Source: Calycina herbarum
Lineage: Eukaryota > Ascomycota > Leotiomycetes > Helotiales > Pezizellaceae
Reading direction: 5' to 3'
DNA: 64,000 nucleotides
NCBI GenBank assembly: GCA_001414485.1
Contig: LLEY01000009.1
Span: forward strand, 434,001-498,000
Position numbers and translations under genes: made by a program. How positions within the stretch are numbered: position 1 is the stretch's first letter; each line of letters begins with the position of its first letter. Of this stretch, positions 1 to 12,175 are shown piece after piece. Below the pieces are notes generated by a model. That model was not told the origin of the DNA and ran no database searches. It saw only the letters and a list, made by a program, of their open reading frames with translations.

Positions 1-451
1 CTGTAGTTAACTGTTCTTAGCGCTTCTTAAGCGTCTTCTTAGAACTGCTTAAGCCTAGGCCTTGCTTTTCAGCGTATCTTAGCTACTTTCTTCTCTTTCT
101 CTCTCTCTTTTACCTCTTCTTTATTCTTCTCTGTCTTTCTCTAGTAATTCCAGCGTAAGCCTATAATTCTAGAGTCTTCCTAGCCTAAGCAGCTAAGTAG
201 TAATCCTCAGCGCTAGCTTCCTATTCGCTAGCGCCTCTCTTAGCTCTCTAAGGTCTCTGATCCGCTTTCTAAGAGCTCTTATAAGCGCTTCTCTCTCTTA
301 TAGAATCTTATAGTAAAATAGTATAAGATACTCTACTATCTCTCTACTACCTACGTAAATATACTATAGTATAAGCTAGTCTAGTACTCTTCTTAAGAAG
401 AGGAAGACGTTAAGCTCTATTACTCCTATTCGTACTTATATAAGTAGTAAG

Positions 452-907
452 TGTTATAAACTATAGTTACGTAGTAAGTAGTCTAGACAGCGTTCTAATA
501 GAACAAGGTATAACATCCGGGAATAGAAGGTAACATAGGAGGAAATCAGTAATACGAAAGGCATTTAAGGGTTTTAGGATCTCACTGTTGTAATACTGTT
601 GGAAGTCACGTGTGGTCATGTGACGTGATCGCCTACATCGCTCTAGTCGCCTTAATCGCGAGCGATGCGAGCGATATAAGCGATATACTCGGGGAACGAA
701 GGTTCTATATAAGACTAGCACGTCTGCTATTAGATAGGAGCTTCGTACTTAACTTTAGTTATTAATCTTATTATCTTATTTAACATCTTTGATATAAGTA
801 ACGAGTTCACTTCTAAGTGAATAACCTAGCGTATCTGTACTTCTTACCTATATACTAACCTTCGAGACTTAGTTATCTTTGTTTAGTTCGTTTGAAGTTT
901 CGTTATA
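452..907 (+). mobile_element. Solo LTR of a Ty3/gypsy family, with TSD GTAAG
   Basis: The 456-bp segment starts TGTTATAAAC and ends CGTTATA. It is an inverted relative of the two LTRs at 2,931-3,376 and 9,511-9,956. It is flanked by a perfect 5-bp direct repeat GTAAG (447-451 and 908-912) with no internal element attached, so it is a solo LTR formed by LTR-LTR recombination. Its outer parts match the other LTRs. Its centre (about 560-720) carries a different, GC-richer core with repeated gcgat-like units and still contains CpA/TpG, unlike its surroundings, so it was either younger or missed by RIP. Confidence 0.85.
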
Positions 908-912
908 GTAAG

Positions 913-2178
913 CTCTTTACTTTAGTAAGCCTCTTATAAACCTTCTATAGCTCTTAATCGTCGAGGTTTATCTTATCTAACGCTTCTATATATTATATAG
1001 AGTTCTTCTCTTAAGTTCTCTTTCTCTGGGCTTTTAGACGCTTTCTCTATTCTTTAAGTATAGTATTATACTCGAACCTCTCTCTCTCTATTCTTTACTT
1101 TCCTTTCTACTTCTGTTTTACCTTCTAAGAGTATAGTATCGCCTTTTCTATCTTTAATAGCCTTTCTCTTCTTCTTCTTAGTTATATAGCTATATACTTA
1201 TAAGCGTTTTAGATTAGCTTTCCTAGTTTAGACACTTAGAACTTTCTTTCGAATATAGCTACTCTTAGGTTAAGATATAGATTAATTAGTATATAGTCTA
1301 CTTCTACCTTAAGGCTCTATACTAGAGTAGTCTTATATACCTCTATTACTACTTATAAACACTTTAACTATTATATAGAGAAGCTTCTTACTATCTCTTT
1401 TACACTCTCTCTCTTTAGTATTATATAATACTATACTAACGCTCTATATATAATAGCGCTTCTTATTACTACTATATATATTTACCTTACTTAGTAGTAG
1501 TCTATACTCTACGTCTTTCTAGCTAGTCTCGTAAGTATAAAGGTTTATATTATAAGCTTCTTCTATACTCTCTTCTAGTACGCCTTCTAGTTTAGCTTTC
1601 TATTAAGCTCTACTTCTAAAAACCTTATATACTTAACTAGTATAAGCCTTACTTCTCTAAAATAAACTATCTCTCTTCGTAGAACTCTTATTCTTATAAA
1701 GTATATAAGTACTATCTTTTCTAAGCTAAAAGCTATACTCTACTTATTCGCCTACTTATTATATACTTTCTAAGCTACTTCGAGTATTCTATAGTTTACT
1801 TTTATACTCTTTAATATTATAAGTAGGTTTATATTATCTATAAAGCCTACTATTACTAGTCCGTTAATTCTTACTAAGTCGTCGTATAAGGTCGAGGCTA
1901 ATAGAATAAAGAGTATTAAAGATAGTACTAACTCTTATAGTACTCTTTAACCTAGGTCTCTCTCGTCTACGAACCTCTTATTAAAGAATAGTATAGTCTT
2001 ATATTATAAGAGAAAGCTTTCTATCTAGGTTATAATCTACTATAGTATCTCTTTCTCTTCTAGAGTATAAAGCAGCTATATATAGTCTACCTAGTTAAAC
2101 GCCTCTACTATATCTAGTTAGACTAAAGATATGTAGCTCTTATTCTCTTAAGTAGTATATACTCTCTCTATTACTATT
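913..2178 (-). mobile_element. LINE (Tad-like) ORF2, 3' segment, RIP-mutated
   Basis: Read on the minus strand through stops, this encodes the second half of a non-LTR reverse transcriptase. It shows a LSPILF-like motif, then at about 1,840 a FIDNINLL match to the catalytic FVDDINIL box, then a YIRFLEVELNRKLN match to the thumb region (YIRFLGVxLDRKLNW), and a C-terminal part reaching about 1,200. It is the continuation of the LINE segment at 10,442-11,880. The two were separated by insertion of the LTR element at 2,184-10,436. One catalytic Asp position is already mutated (D to N), so the copy is dead. Confidence 0.8.
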
Positions 2179-2183
2179 CTTAT

Positions 2184-2354
2184 TATAATAGCTATATAGG
2201 AGTAGAGTAAAGAAGTAGTCTATTTATAGTATTAACGCGAATACTAAGGTAAGAAGAGAGTAGAGAGTATAGTCGCTCTTGCTTTATTTAACTACGCTAA
2301 GCGAGTTCTTAGAAGAATCTTAGAAAAGTATAAAATATAACTAGTACTATTATA
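2184..2354 (-). repeat. 171-bp LTR of TRIM-like element (3' LTR)
   Basis: Left copy of the 171-bp terminal repeat, bounded by TSD CTTAT on its left and by a minus-strand polypurine tract on its right. Confidence 0.75.
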
Positions 2355-2930
2355 CTACCTCTTCTTTTATATCTCTCTTATATAGTCTAGTCTATAGTTC
2401 TTTAAAGAATAAGTAGTAGTCTATTTATAGTACTCTAATTACCTTACTTTCTTATTCTATATAATATTTAAGTCTTTTCTTAAGCGCTTTCTACCTCTGT
2501 ATTACGTATTATAGTACCTCTATAGTAGTAATATAGCTTCGTAGATTCTTCTCTCTTAATAACTTCTAACGCTTATCTATCTCTACTTTAAGAGATACTA
2601 TTATATTAATAATCTTATTAAGGTTTTATAGTATAGAACGTGAAAAGTACTAGAATATAATATTAGCGAAGAGTAAGAGGTCTGCTTAGAATACTTCTTT
2701 CGTAGATACGTATATAGATATAATAGTAGCCTAGCCGGTGCTAGTATTACTTAATAGTAGTAGTATAAGAAGTCTCTTATTAGTTATATTAATATATTAT
2801 ACGAACTAGTACTTTATATCGATAAGAGACTATAACTTATACGCTAGCTATAGAAGCTAGAGATCGATTATAGAGAAAAGTATCGTAATATAAGAGTATA
2901 ATCGAGGCTTATATAGTTAAGAGATCGTAG

Positions 2931-3376
2931 TATAACGAAACTCAAACGAACTAAACAAAGATAACTAAGTCTTAAAGGTTAGTATATAAGTAAGAAGTAT
3001 AGATACACTAGGTTGTTTACTTAGAAGTAAACTCGTTACTTATATTAAAGATGTTAAATAAGATAATAAGATTAATAACTAAAGTTAAGTATAAAGCTCC
3101 TATCTAATAGTAAACATGCTAGTATATATAGAACCTCTTATACTACTTAGATCCTTATATAAGCCTAGATCTCTAGATCTCTCTAGATCTCTTAAGAGAT
3201 CTAAGAGGATCTATTATATAACTACTAACGGTTATCTAATAGTAGAGTTCTAAAATACCTAAATATCTTTATATTACTAATTCTCTTCTATATTACCTTC
3301 TATTTCCTAGATATCGTACCTTATCTTATTAGAGTACTATCTAGACTACTTACTATATATAATATAATTTATAATA
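2931..3376 (-). repeat. Gypsy 3' LTR
   Basis: 446 bp, preceded by TSD CGTAG and followed by the minus-strand polypurine tract. Its core has palindromic agatct/ctagat repeats. Confidence 0.88.
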
Positions 3377-6300
3377 CTATCCTCTTCTTAGCTTAGCGTA
3401 TTCTTATACTTAAGTATAAGCTAAGAAACTTAGTTAAGGTATTAGTAGTATTCTTTCCTTTCTATTATATCTTACTTTATATAAAAAAAGAAAGAAGAAT
3501 AAATACTTCTTATAAAAAGTATTAAAATAGTTTATAATAAAATATTACTATGTTCTTACTATACTTCTTAAAAGTGTAAATGTTTTATTAACACCTCCTA
3601 GTCTTCTTAATATTCTAAATACATTTAGTTAAAGCTAAAATATAATAGAACCGACGATGCTTAGAAGAAGAACGTTTCTTATACTAGTAACTAGTTCTCT
3701 ATTAAAAGATAAGAGGAGAAGCTAGATAAGGAGAAGGAGGAGGTAATAGTAAAGATTTTATAGTTATAAATATAGAAGGCCTTTCTTAAAGAAAAGCGAC
3801 ATAAAATGTCCTATTAAGGACTTTATTTTCTTAATAAACTTAATACTACTAAGGAGGTAGAAAAGAAAGAGAAGGAGAAAGAAAGAGAAGAACAAGAGTA
3901 GTAGAAGGCGGAGGTTATCTATCTAGCAGCCTTGTCTATTCCTGTTAATTCCTAATCTAAGATAGTCCTTAACCTAGCCTTTCTTATAGCTTTTCCTTTA
4001 GACTATAAAATATAAGTAAACCTAGGTTTTCCTAATAAAACTTCTAAAGTTCTACTAAGTAATAGTTAAGATTACTTCTTAGCTTTTAAGTATTTTCTAA
4101 GTATAAGTAATCTAATTATTTAATTAGATACTTAACTTATCCTTTAATAAGTTTATAATTAAGAATCCTCTTAACTTTATATTTAGTATTTAGGTTTACT
4201 AGTTAAATTTCTATAAGTAGAGCTAGTAGTATTCCTAGTAGTACTAGTTCGAGTAAGAATATATAGAATACTAGATAGATGTTTATTATCTTTAGTAGTA
4301 CTAATTTATAATTTAAAGATCTTTTAACTCGTTTGATTTTAAATAGTCTAAGTTTTTTATAATCTAGTTTATTACTTAGTCTTTTTATATTAATATTTTT
4401 TTATACTAAGTAAACTTTATCTCTCTCTTTTAGTATTAGCTCTTAACTACGTCGTTTGTTATAGTAGTATACGTTTCTTTTAGCTATGAACTATAAATCT
4501 TTTATAAGTTCCTTATATAGACTTTTAATTTTTAAAACTTAAATACGAGTAAGTTAGTTATTAATAGTTATAGATAGTAGTTCTTAATATACTAATAATT
4601 TATATCTAAAGTTAATATAGAATAGTATAATAAGTGTTATTTCTATTACTAAACTATTATAAGCAAACTATACTAAGGGCAGTAGTTCTACTTAGTTATC
4701 TTACTAGTAGTTTATATAATAACAAAGGTATATTTTAATTACTTAATTTATCTATTTATTTCCTCTATTTATTTAAGAGTAAAAAGCTATTAAGAGCTTT
4801 CTTTTTATACTTAATCGTTTTATAAGAGTGATTTAAAATTTTAAGATAAAGAGCTTATCTTTATTTAAAAGTATTTCTTTAGATAGTCTATATTTTAAGA
4901 CTACTTCTCTAAAGAATATAAATACTAATTCCTTAGCTATACTTAACTTTATATATACTATTAGAATTATATACTTTATAAGTTATTTTATAATAACTAG
5001 GATTATATTATACTTAACTCTTATTATTAGATCTTTAGATTTTAGTAATTTAATAATAAAATCTATAGATATTGATTTCTACGGTACTTATAGTATTAGA
5101 GTAGTGTTTATCTATCTATAAAGAGTATAGTAGGAAGTCTTATTCCTAGTATAGGTATTATATTCTACTATTACCTTTTTAACTACTGTAGATAACTGAT
5201 TAATATAGTAGTGTTATCTTATTCTCTAGAAGGTTCTACGAATTCCTTAGTAGCTATAGATAGGTGTAGTATAGTATTTCTATACGAATTCCTTTATATA
5301 TAAGCTAGGAACCTATAGTTTCCCTTTTATATACTAGTTATAACCTTTATAAATGTTTTAAATTTTATTTATTTAGATGTTATTTATTACTACTATTTTA
5401 TATATAGTAGGTATTAAATCTCTATTCCTAAGAGTTTTTAAGATTATAATCTTCTTATATTCTTTATTTCTCTTATATCTAGGTTTTTAGCTAAGAGTAT
5501 TAGTTTAAGTATTTAACATTCCTTTTATATATTAAATAATAATATTAAATCCTTCTAATATCTCTACCTATTTAGCTAATTATCTAGTTATAAGTTCCTT
5601 AGTTATTATAAACGTTTTAAGGTTCTTATAGTTAGATAGAATCGTAACTTAGTATTTTACTAGCTATAAATAGATTCTCTAGTATTCTAAGGCTAATACT
5701 ATAGTAAGTAATTCTTTATTAAAGATGTTATAGTTTTATTATACTAGGTTAAATGTTTTTAAATAATATATAATAGATATAAGTTTCCCTTTTCTATTTA
5801 GTTATAGATACATCATATCTACTAATATATTTAAAGCGTTTGTTTTAATTATACTTAGTTTTTTTATATTAAAGTTATATAGAATAGGTTTTTCTATAAA
5901 CCTTGTCTTAATCTTTTAAAAAGCGTTCTTAGCTTATTTATTCTAAATAAATTTAATAGCTTTCTTAACTAGTACTATTATTAGTTTAGTAATCTTTATA
6001 TAGTCTTATATAAATAGATAGTAGAAGTTTATAAATCTAAGAAAGGACTATATATCTTTTATATTCTCTAGTAACTTCTAGTTTAAGATGTTTTAGATCT
6101 TTACTAGATCTATTTCTATTTTCTCTAAGCTAAATACCTATTTTAGAAAAAGTGTTTAAGTTACTTTAAACTCGTACTTTAAGAGTTTTAACTAAGAGTT
6201 CACCTTTATAAGTTATTATAAAACTTCTTTAATATGTCTCTTATATTCTTCTTCTCTTTCTAAGAAGATTAATATATTATCTAGATAATAGATTACTATT

Positions 6301-9300
6301 ATTCTTAGAAGATCTTCTAAAATATTATTATTTTATTTCTAATATATAGCTAGTATATTATAAAGTCTAAATAGTATAACTATATATTTATAAAGGCTTA
6401 ATAGTAAGGTAAATACTATCTTCTATTCGTCTCTAACTTTTATCTATATAAGTCTATAAGTGTTTTGTTAATCTAACTTTATAAATCGTACTACCTTATC
6501 TAACTTATCTTATAAGTATTAGCTAGGTAGTAGCGGATAAGCGTTCTTAACTATAGTATGATTTACTTCTTAGTAATTAATATATACTCTCTTATTTAGA
6601 TTATCTTTCTTTTTAATAATAAGTATATTTAAGGTAATTAGTAACTTAGATTTTCTAATATATCTCTTTTTAATATCTTTCTTTATATAACTTTCTATTC
6701 TTTATAAGCTTTTCTAGTTATATAATTAAAGCTTCTACTTTAAGAGGTAATAACTCTCTTTTAATTTAATCTTATAATCTTATAGGTAATGTTCTAGTAA
6801 GGCTTATAAGTTTTTTAGGTTTTTAAATAAAGCTTTAAATTCTTTATACTATATAGGTATTTTATTATCAGCTGTCTTACTAACCTGTAGAGGACCCTGG
6901 GCTAGGTGTCTTAGTATCTTAGAAGAGATAGCGCTAACCTTGTTCTAGTCTTATAGTTATAATTACAAACCTATGTAATTATATTAACTAAAGGTTATTT
7001 TCTAAGCCTTCTAGTTAATATCTAGATTATGTTCTTAAATCTATAGTATACTAAGTATTACTTCCTTATTCTCTATTTTAATAATATTAAATTATATATC
7101 TAAGTAGTATCCTTTAATAGTAATCTTTATTAGAATAGTTTATTAATTAATAATTCTATCCTAGTATATAATGTCTATTCTATTAACTACTCCTAAGTAG
7201 TAAGGCCTTATACCTTTAATTAAGATGTTTAGCTTCTTCTAAGCTACTAAGGAAAGGAAATTACCTGTTATTTTAAAATTAATTAAGACTTAGAGTTCCT
7301 TTCCTCTTATCTTTACTATTATTATAAGTTGATTTTCTCTAGATATAGTATTTAACTCTCTTATAGTAGTATAATTTTCTAGTTTAATATAATAAACCTT
7401 AAATCTTCTCTTACTATTATCTCCTTTCTAAGAGCTTAGGAAGAATATTACTTTTTTATTATTAGAAAAAGCTACTTTATATACTAGACTATCTTCTACA
7501 GTTCTTTTAGGTTTTAGAAGTGTTTTTATAAAACGTCTTTCTATAGACTAGTCTAATAATACTTATAGTTTATACTAAACCTATTTAATAGTTGCTCTAT
7601 ATAAGGTTTTAGTAGTCTACTACTTACCTTTTATAAGTTAGTAGAATTCCTAGATTAGGTTAGCCTAGAGGTCTATCTTAGTAACTCTGAATATTCACTA
7701 GTCTTCTAATTCTTTAAATACTATTATAACTGCTTTTTCAACTCTTAATACCTAATATTTCTTGTTAATTTCTAACTTATAGTCTTAACTAAGGAGGTAG
7801 GTAGTTATATCCGACTTTAGACATCTATTATATTTATTAAATCCCTCTAGGTAATACTACTACTATTTAACAGTATTATCTTTTAAATTAGTAACCTTCT
7901 ATAGATCTCTCTCCTCTAGGTAGTTATTTAGTATTATCTATTCTAGTCCTAGCTCTTTGAACTTAATAGTTTCTTTGCTATTAATAGAGCTAAATATAGT
8001 TACTTAATCTTAATTATTCCTTACTATCTTATAGATAGTTAAGATAGTAGGATTGATTCCTTAAGTAGAATATAGGCTCTAGAAATTAGATTTCTATTCT
8101 TCTATATATACCTATCTATTTCCTCTTTTAAAGGTTCTAATAAATACCTATGTTTCTCCTTCTTTAGGTTTATATATTCTAGGATTTACCTTTAATAAGT
8201 TAGATTCTAACTCTAATAACTCTAATAAACTTATTAATAGTAGTAATTTATATTCTATCTAAAGAGGCAATTCGTAATCTATTTCTAACTATATATTATA
8301 ATATTCTTTAAGTAATAGATCCTTATTATTATTAGTATCTTATATCTTACTATCTTATAACTTAATTCTATTACTCAGCTATAGGTATATAGTGCCTACG
8401 TTTATATTTATAGCGTCTATTTTAATCTATGTACTATATCTTCTAGCTTCGAGTTCCTCGTCTATAAGTTTAATTTTATTAAGTAATACTACTTCCTTAT
8501 AAACCGTAGCGTTGATTCGTCTCTTCTTATTAGAGTCTTTCTTTTTACTATACTTATTTACTCTATAGCTAGAGAGGCTATAGTTATAATATAAGTTCTA
8601 CTTACGTCGACGATTTCGCTTCTTCTAGGAAAGTCTCTCTTTCTTTTAAAAGGTTTTCTTCTATATAGTGTTTACCTTCTTACTATGTTTATTAGTATAA
8701 GAGTGCTTCTACTTTCTTAACCCTTTACTTACTTCTCTATACCTAGGGTTACTCTTTCTAAATTTATATAAGCGGTTATCTAACTAGACGACTTCCTTAA
8801 TTATACCTATAATAGTTAAGAATTATATATTCTATTTAGCTATTTCCTTATAAATATATACTTTTAATCCTCTATAAAAGAGTTCTATAAGAGCGATAGT
8901 ATTCTATCTTAACTTTGTTCTATATCTTTGAAATTTATTAGTATAATCTATTACTAATCTAGTTTATTATAATTCTAAAAGCTTATATATAGCTGTTTAA
9001 ATTACGTTGAAGTCTCTAAAGACTTTTCTAATAGTTATTTTAAATCCTTTTTAAGATTTAAATATAATCTTAGTTAACTCTATCTTTCTATCTTTATTCT
9101 TATTCTTAAAGAAGTCCTCTAAATATAGCTAAGCCTATTCTAACGTTAATCTCCTAAGGTAGGAAATAGCGAAGATAGTTTATAAATTATAATTACCTTT
9201 AAATTTATTAGAATTAAAGTTAAAGTAGATATCTATTTAAAGAAGGAATAAGTTTAGTTTCTTTCGCTTCCTATAATACGTATCTAGTATCTTAACTTTA

Positions 9301-9510
9301 ATAGTTTCAAGTGCTTTAACTTTATAGAGCTTAGGGACGTCTAGTATACTAATATTGTCGTTGTTCCTAGTTAACTATATACTAGCAGGTGTTCTTCCAG
9401 TTACACTTCTAGATGTTTCTACGACGTTGACTCGACTAGTATTTAGGCTAGCTGCTACGGCGAGAGTTGCTAGAGCTATAGCGACTAAACTTCTAAGCAG
9501 GTGCTTAAAG

Positions 9511-9956
9511 TATAACAAAACTTAAATAAACTAAATAAAGATAACTAAGTCTCGAAGGTTAGTATATAGGTAAGAAGTATAGATATACTAGGTTATTCAC
9601 TTAGAAGTAAACTCGTTACTTATATTAAAGATATTAAATAAGATAATAAGATTAATAACTAAAGTTAAGTATAAAGCTCCTATCTAATAGCAGACGTGCT
9701 AGTATATATAGAACCTCTCGTACTACTTAGATCCCTATATAAGCCTAGATCCCTAGATCTCTCTAGATCTCTTAAGGGATCTAAGAGGATCTATTACGTA
9801 ACTACTAACAGTTATCTAATAGTAGAGTCCTAGAATATCTAAATACCTTTATATTACTGATTCTCTCTTATATCACCTTCTATTTCCTAGATATCGTGCC
9901 TTGTCCTATTAGAGCGCTGTCTAGACTACTTACTATATATAACGTGATTTATAACA
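9511..9956 (-). repeat. Gypsy 5' LTR
   Basis: 446 bp, the same length as its partner, differing by transitions and followed by TSD CGTAG. The primer-binding site would lie just left of 9,511. I see no clear match to a tRNA 3' end there, as expected after RIP. Confidence 0.88.
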
Positions 9957-10265
9957 CGTAGGTTATCGAAAGAGATATAACTTAGATATGTTTATAAGAC
10001 TCTCGAAGCTATAAGACGTACACTACCGCGTAGTATAAGAGTATTCTTATAGACCTCTATAGATAAGAGAGTATATAAGGTACTTAATATAGCTAAAGCT
10101 ATATAGTCTAATAGTTAACAGAAGGTCTACTAAGGTCGTTTAAAAGAGTATAGGTAGTATTACGTTCTTTATAAATATATAAAAGAAAGTACTTATAAAA
10201 TAGAACGTCGATAGTTATATAAAAGTAGGAAGAAGAGCAGAGCTAAGAGAATAACCTTAGTATAA

Positions 10266-10436
10266 TATAACAGCTATATAGAAGTAGAGTAAAGAAGTAG
10301 TCTATTCGTAGTATTAACGCGAATACTAAGGTAAGAAGAGAGCGAAGAGTATAGTCGCTCTCGCTCTATTTAACTACGCTAAGCGAGTTCTTAGAAGAAT
10401 CTTAGAATAGTATAGAATATAACTAGGACTATTATA
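10266..10436 (-). repeat. 171-bp LTR of TRIM-like element (5' LTR)
   Basis: Right copy of the 171-bp terminal repeat, the same length as the left copy and followed directly by TSD CTTAT. Confidence 0.75.
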
Positions 10437-10441
10437 CTTAT

Positions 10442-11880
10442 TATAAGTTCTATATTCTAGTGCTCCTAGTTATCTATCTATATCTCTAGAAGTATAGCTG
10501 TCTTCTTTATAAGCTATATAAGCTTATATACTATTACTTTCTTAAGAATCTTATCTATAGTTAAGAGTAGTACTATTAGCTAATAGGCCTCTACCTTACT
10601 CTGTTTCTCTATTATCTTACCTGGTTTCCTTAGTACTACTACTTTTATATAGTAGAACGATAATAGGAAGTATTATAAGTAGAAGCTCGCTTCTACGATT
10701 GCTACGAGTATCTCTCGAAGCGGCTTATTATACGCTTTTAGAAAGCCGTTCGCTAGTATATTAAACTCTAGTATCTTCTAAGATACCGATCTTATCACTC
10801 TCTTAATATACTTCTTAGTTACTTACTAGCTTACTTAGTATATTTAAAAGAAGCTTTTAAAGCTCTACTTCTTATTAGAAATACTTAAGTAGTTAGCTAT
10901 AGATTCTAGAAAGAACTTCTCTACGAGGATACGAGCCTTATTCTTATAATTCTCGCCGCTGGTTCTACTAAGCGAGATAAGTATTAGTAGCGCTAACGCT
11001 TTAGATTTTATATATCTCTTTAAACGTGTCTATTTCTTAAGCGTCTATAGCTTTCTACTTATATAGTATATAACTCTTCTTTATACTCTCTTCTTTAATA
11101 GACGCTCTGTTTTCTTCTTTATATAAGTCGACTATTATAGAAGAAAGGCTATACTTATTAGTTCTATAGTAGAAACCTAGTATATCTCTATTTTTACTAA
11201 TCGTGAAAACTTTATAAATACTACTCTAGAGATACTCTATCTATCTTATATAGTTAGTACTACTTAGAAATCCGACTACGTAGATATTAAAGATATACTT
11301 AGTTATAAGACAGAGAATTAGATAGTTAGATAGTTTTTAAATACTAGTAGTATTAGCTACTATTCCTCTATTCTAGTAAGACTACGTTATAATACCCTTG
11401 TTAGATTACTATAACGCTCTTACTAGCTCTAACTAAATTATAAAAGTATTTTATTAGCTTTAGAACTATATTACTTATATTTAATTCTAGGTTCGTAGCT
11501 AGCGCTATAGATATATAGAGATTTCGACTTTGCTAGCTATATATATTTAATAAAATACTAAGTAAGTAATTTATTAAATAAATATAAAAGTAGTAAATCT
11601 TCTATAAAAACTTATTTAATAGATTTAATATATAATTAGCTAGTAAATAAGAGAATTAATAATTAATAATTATTAATAAGTAGTTTTAAATAGTTTAATA
11701 TAAAATAGCTATTTTTATTTTTAAATTAGAAAAAATTATTTCTATTATTAATTCTATATAAGCTATTTTAAATAGAGAGTTATAAAGATTATAAAGTTAT
11801 AAAAGTTATAATATTATAGAGTTATAAAGTTATAGTATTATACTATTACGTTTTTAACGTAAAACATAAGAACTCTAAGC
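10442..11880 (-). mobile_element. LINE (Tad-like) ORF2, 5' segment, RIP-mutated
   Basis: On the minus strand this holds the linker and first half of a LINE reverse transcriptase. Near 10,600 it reads VVVLRKPGKIIEKQ, then YxxIxLLxTIxKILKKVI, a close match to the fungal LINE box for proposing and sorting RT fingers (YRPIALLLTIGKILEKVI). It stops exactly at the CTTAT target duplication at 10,437-10,441. The endonuclease part would lie to the right (11,000-11,880), where similarity to typical linker sequence is still visible but degraded. The 5' end is not defined. Confidence 0.75.
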
Positions 11881-12175
11881 GCGCTCTAGAGAACTCTGGC
11901 TCTTAGAAGCGCCGGGTTCTTGTGTTAGTTCTGCTCTTCTGCGGGCCGGAGTTCGCTTAAATCCGCATGCCTAAGGTGGTCGCACAATAAGTGGGTCCGG
12001 CGGTTGCCATGGACGTGACGGACCCCCGTCTCTTGTTGACTCAAACCCTTTTGTGCTGCCTCAGCCTCCGACACCTGGTCGATAGCAGATACAGCATTAG
12101 TATTATCTTTGCAATTCACGAGTTTACACACCATTTCGCACCGCACTATGCCGCACGCCTATTGCTAATATCATC

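Larger units (their letters stand above)
2931..9956 (-). mobile_element. Ty3/gypsy retrotransposon, full length, RIP-killed
   Basis: A 7,026-bp element with two 446-bp LTRs and a perfect 5-bp target duplication CGTAG (2,926-2,930 and 9,957-9,961). Coding sense is minus. Reading right to left through stops: a gag-like SYLRR motif (about 9,110-9,180); a zinc-knuckle remnant in which Cys has become Tyr (about 8,540-8,600); reverse transcriptase with NAYPLP (about 6,530) and YLDNILI for YLDDILI (about 6,270-6,290); an integrase segment with RNKTSYYTLY and SISIDFI (about 5,040-5,200); and a C-terminal KLDYKKLRLFKIKRV stretch (about 4,320-4,400) typical of gypsy integrase tails. A polypurine tract (3,377-3,390, minus strand) adjoins the left LTR. 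Confidence 0.92.
2184..10436 (-). mobile_element. Non-autonomous LTR element (TRIM-like), interrupted by gypsy
   Basis: Two direct repeats of exactly 171 bp (2,184-2,354 and 10,266-10,436) begin TATAAYAGCT, end CTATTATA and differ by transitions. A 5-bp duplication CTTAT flanks the pair (2,179-2,183 and 10,437-10,441). Next to the left repeat a pyrimidine run (2,355-2,369) is a polypurine tract on the minus strand, placing the 3' LTR on the left. After removal of the gypsy insertion the interior is only about 880 bp, too short for gag-pol, so the element is non-autonomous. On the minus strand the interior gives a weak basic coiled-coil-like peptide. Joining the LINE across one CTTAT copy restores its reading frame. 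Confidence 0.8.
1..11880. repeat. RIP-degraded, AT-rich transposon block
   Basis: The whole stretch is dominated by TpA, with CpA and TpG almost absent and stop codons in every frame, so no long ORF survives. Repeat copies inside it differ mainly by C/T and G/A transitions. This is what repeat-induced point mutation (RIP) leaves in ascomycete repeats (family knowledge). Composition changes abruptly near 11,880, about 300 bp before the first intact gene. Translating through the stops still reveals retrotransposon proteins, described separately. The far left (1-446) reads on the minus strand as a degraded basic, charged coiled-coil-like tail; it may be LINE or transposase remnant, and I cannot assign it. 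Confidence 0.9.

Noticed and set aside
467..721. 84-codon minus-strand ORF in the left block
   Set aside because: It lies inside the solo LTR (452-907); it is an Arg/Ser-rich chance reading of the gcgat-type repeats.
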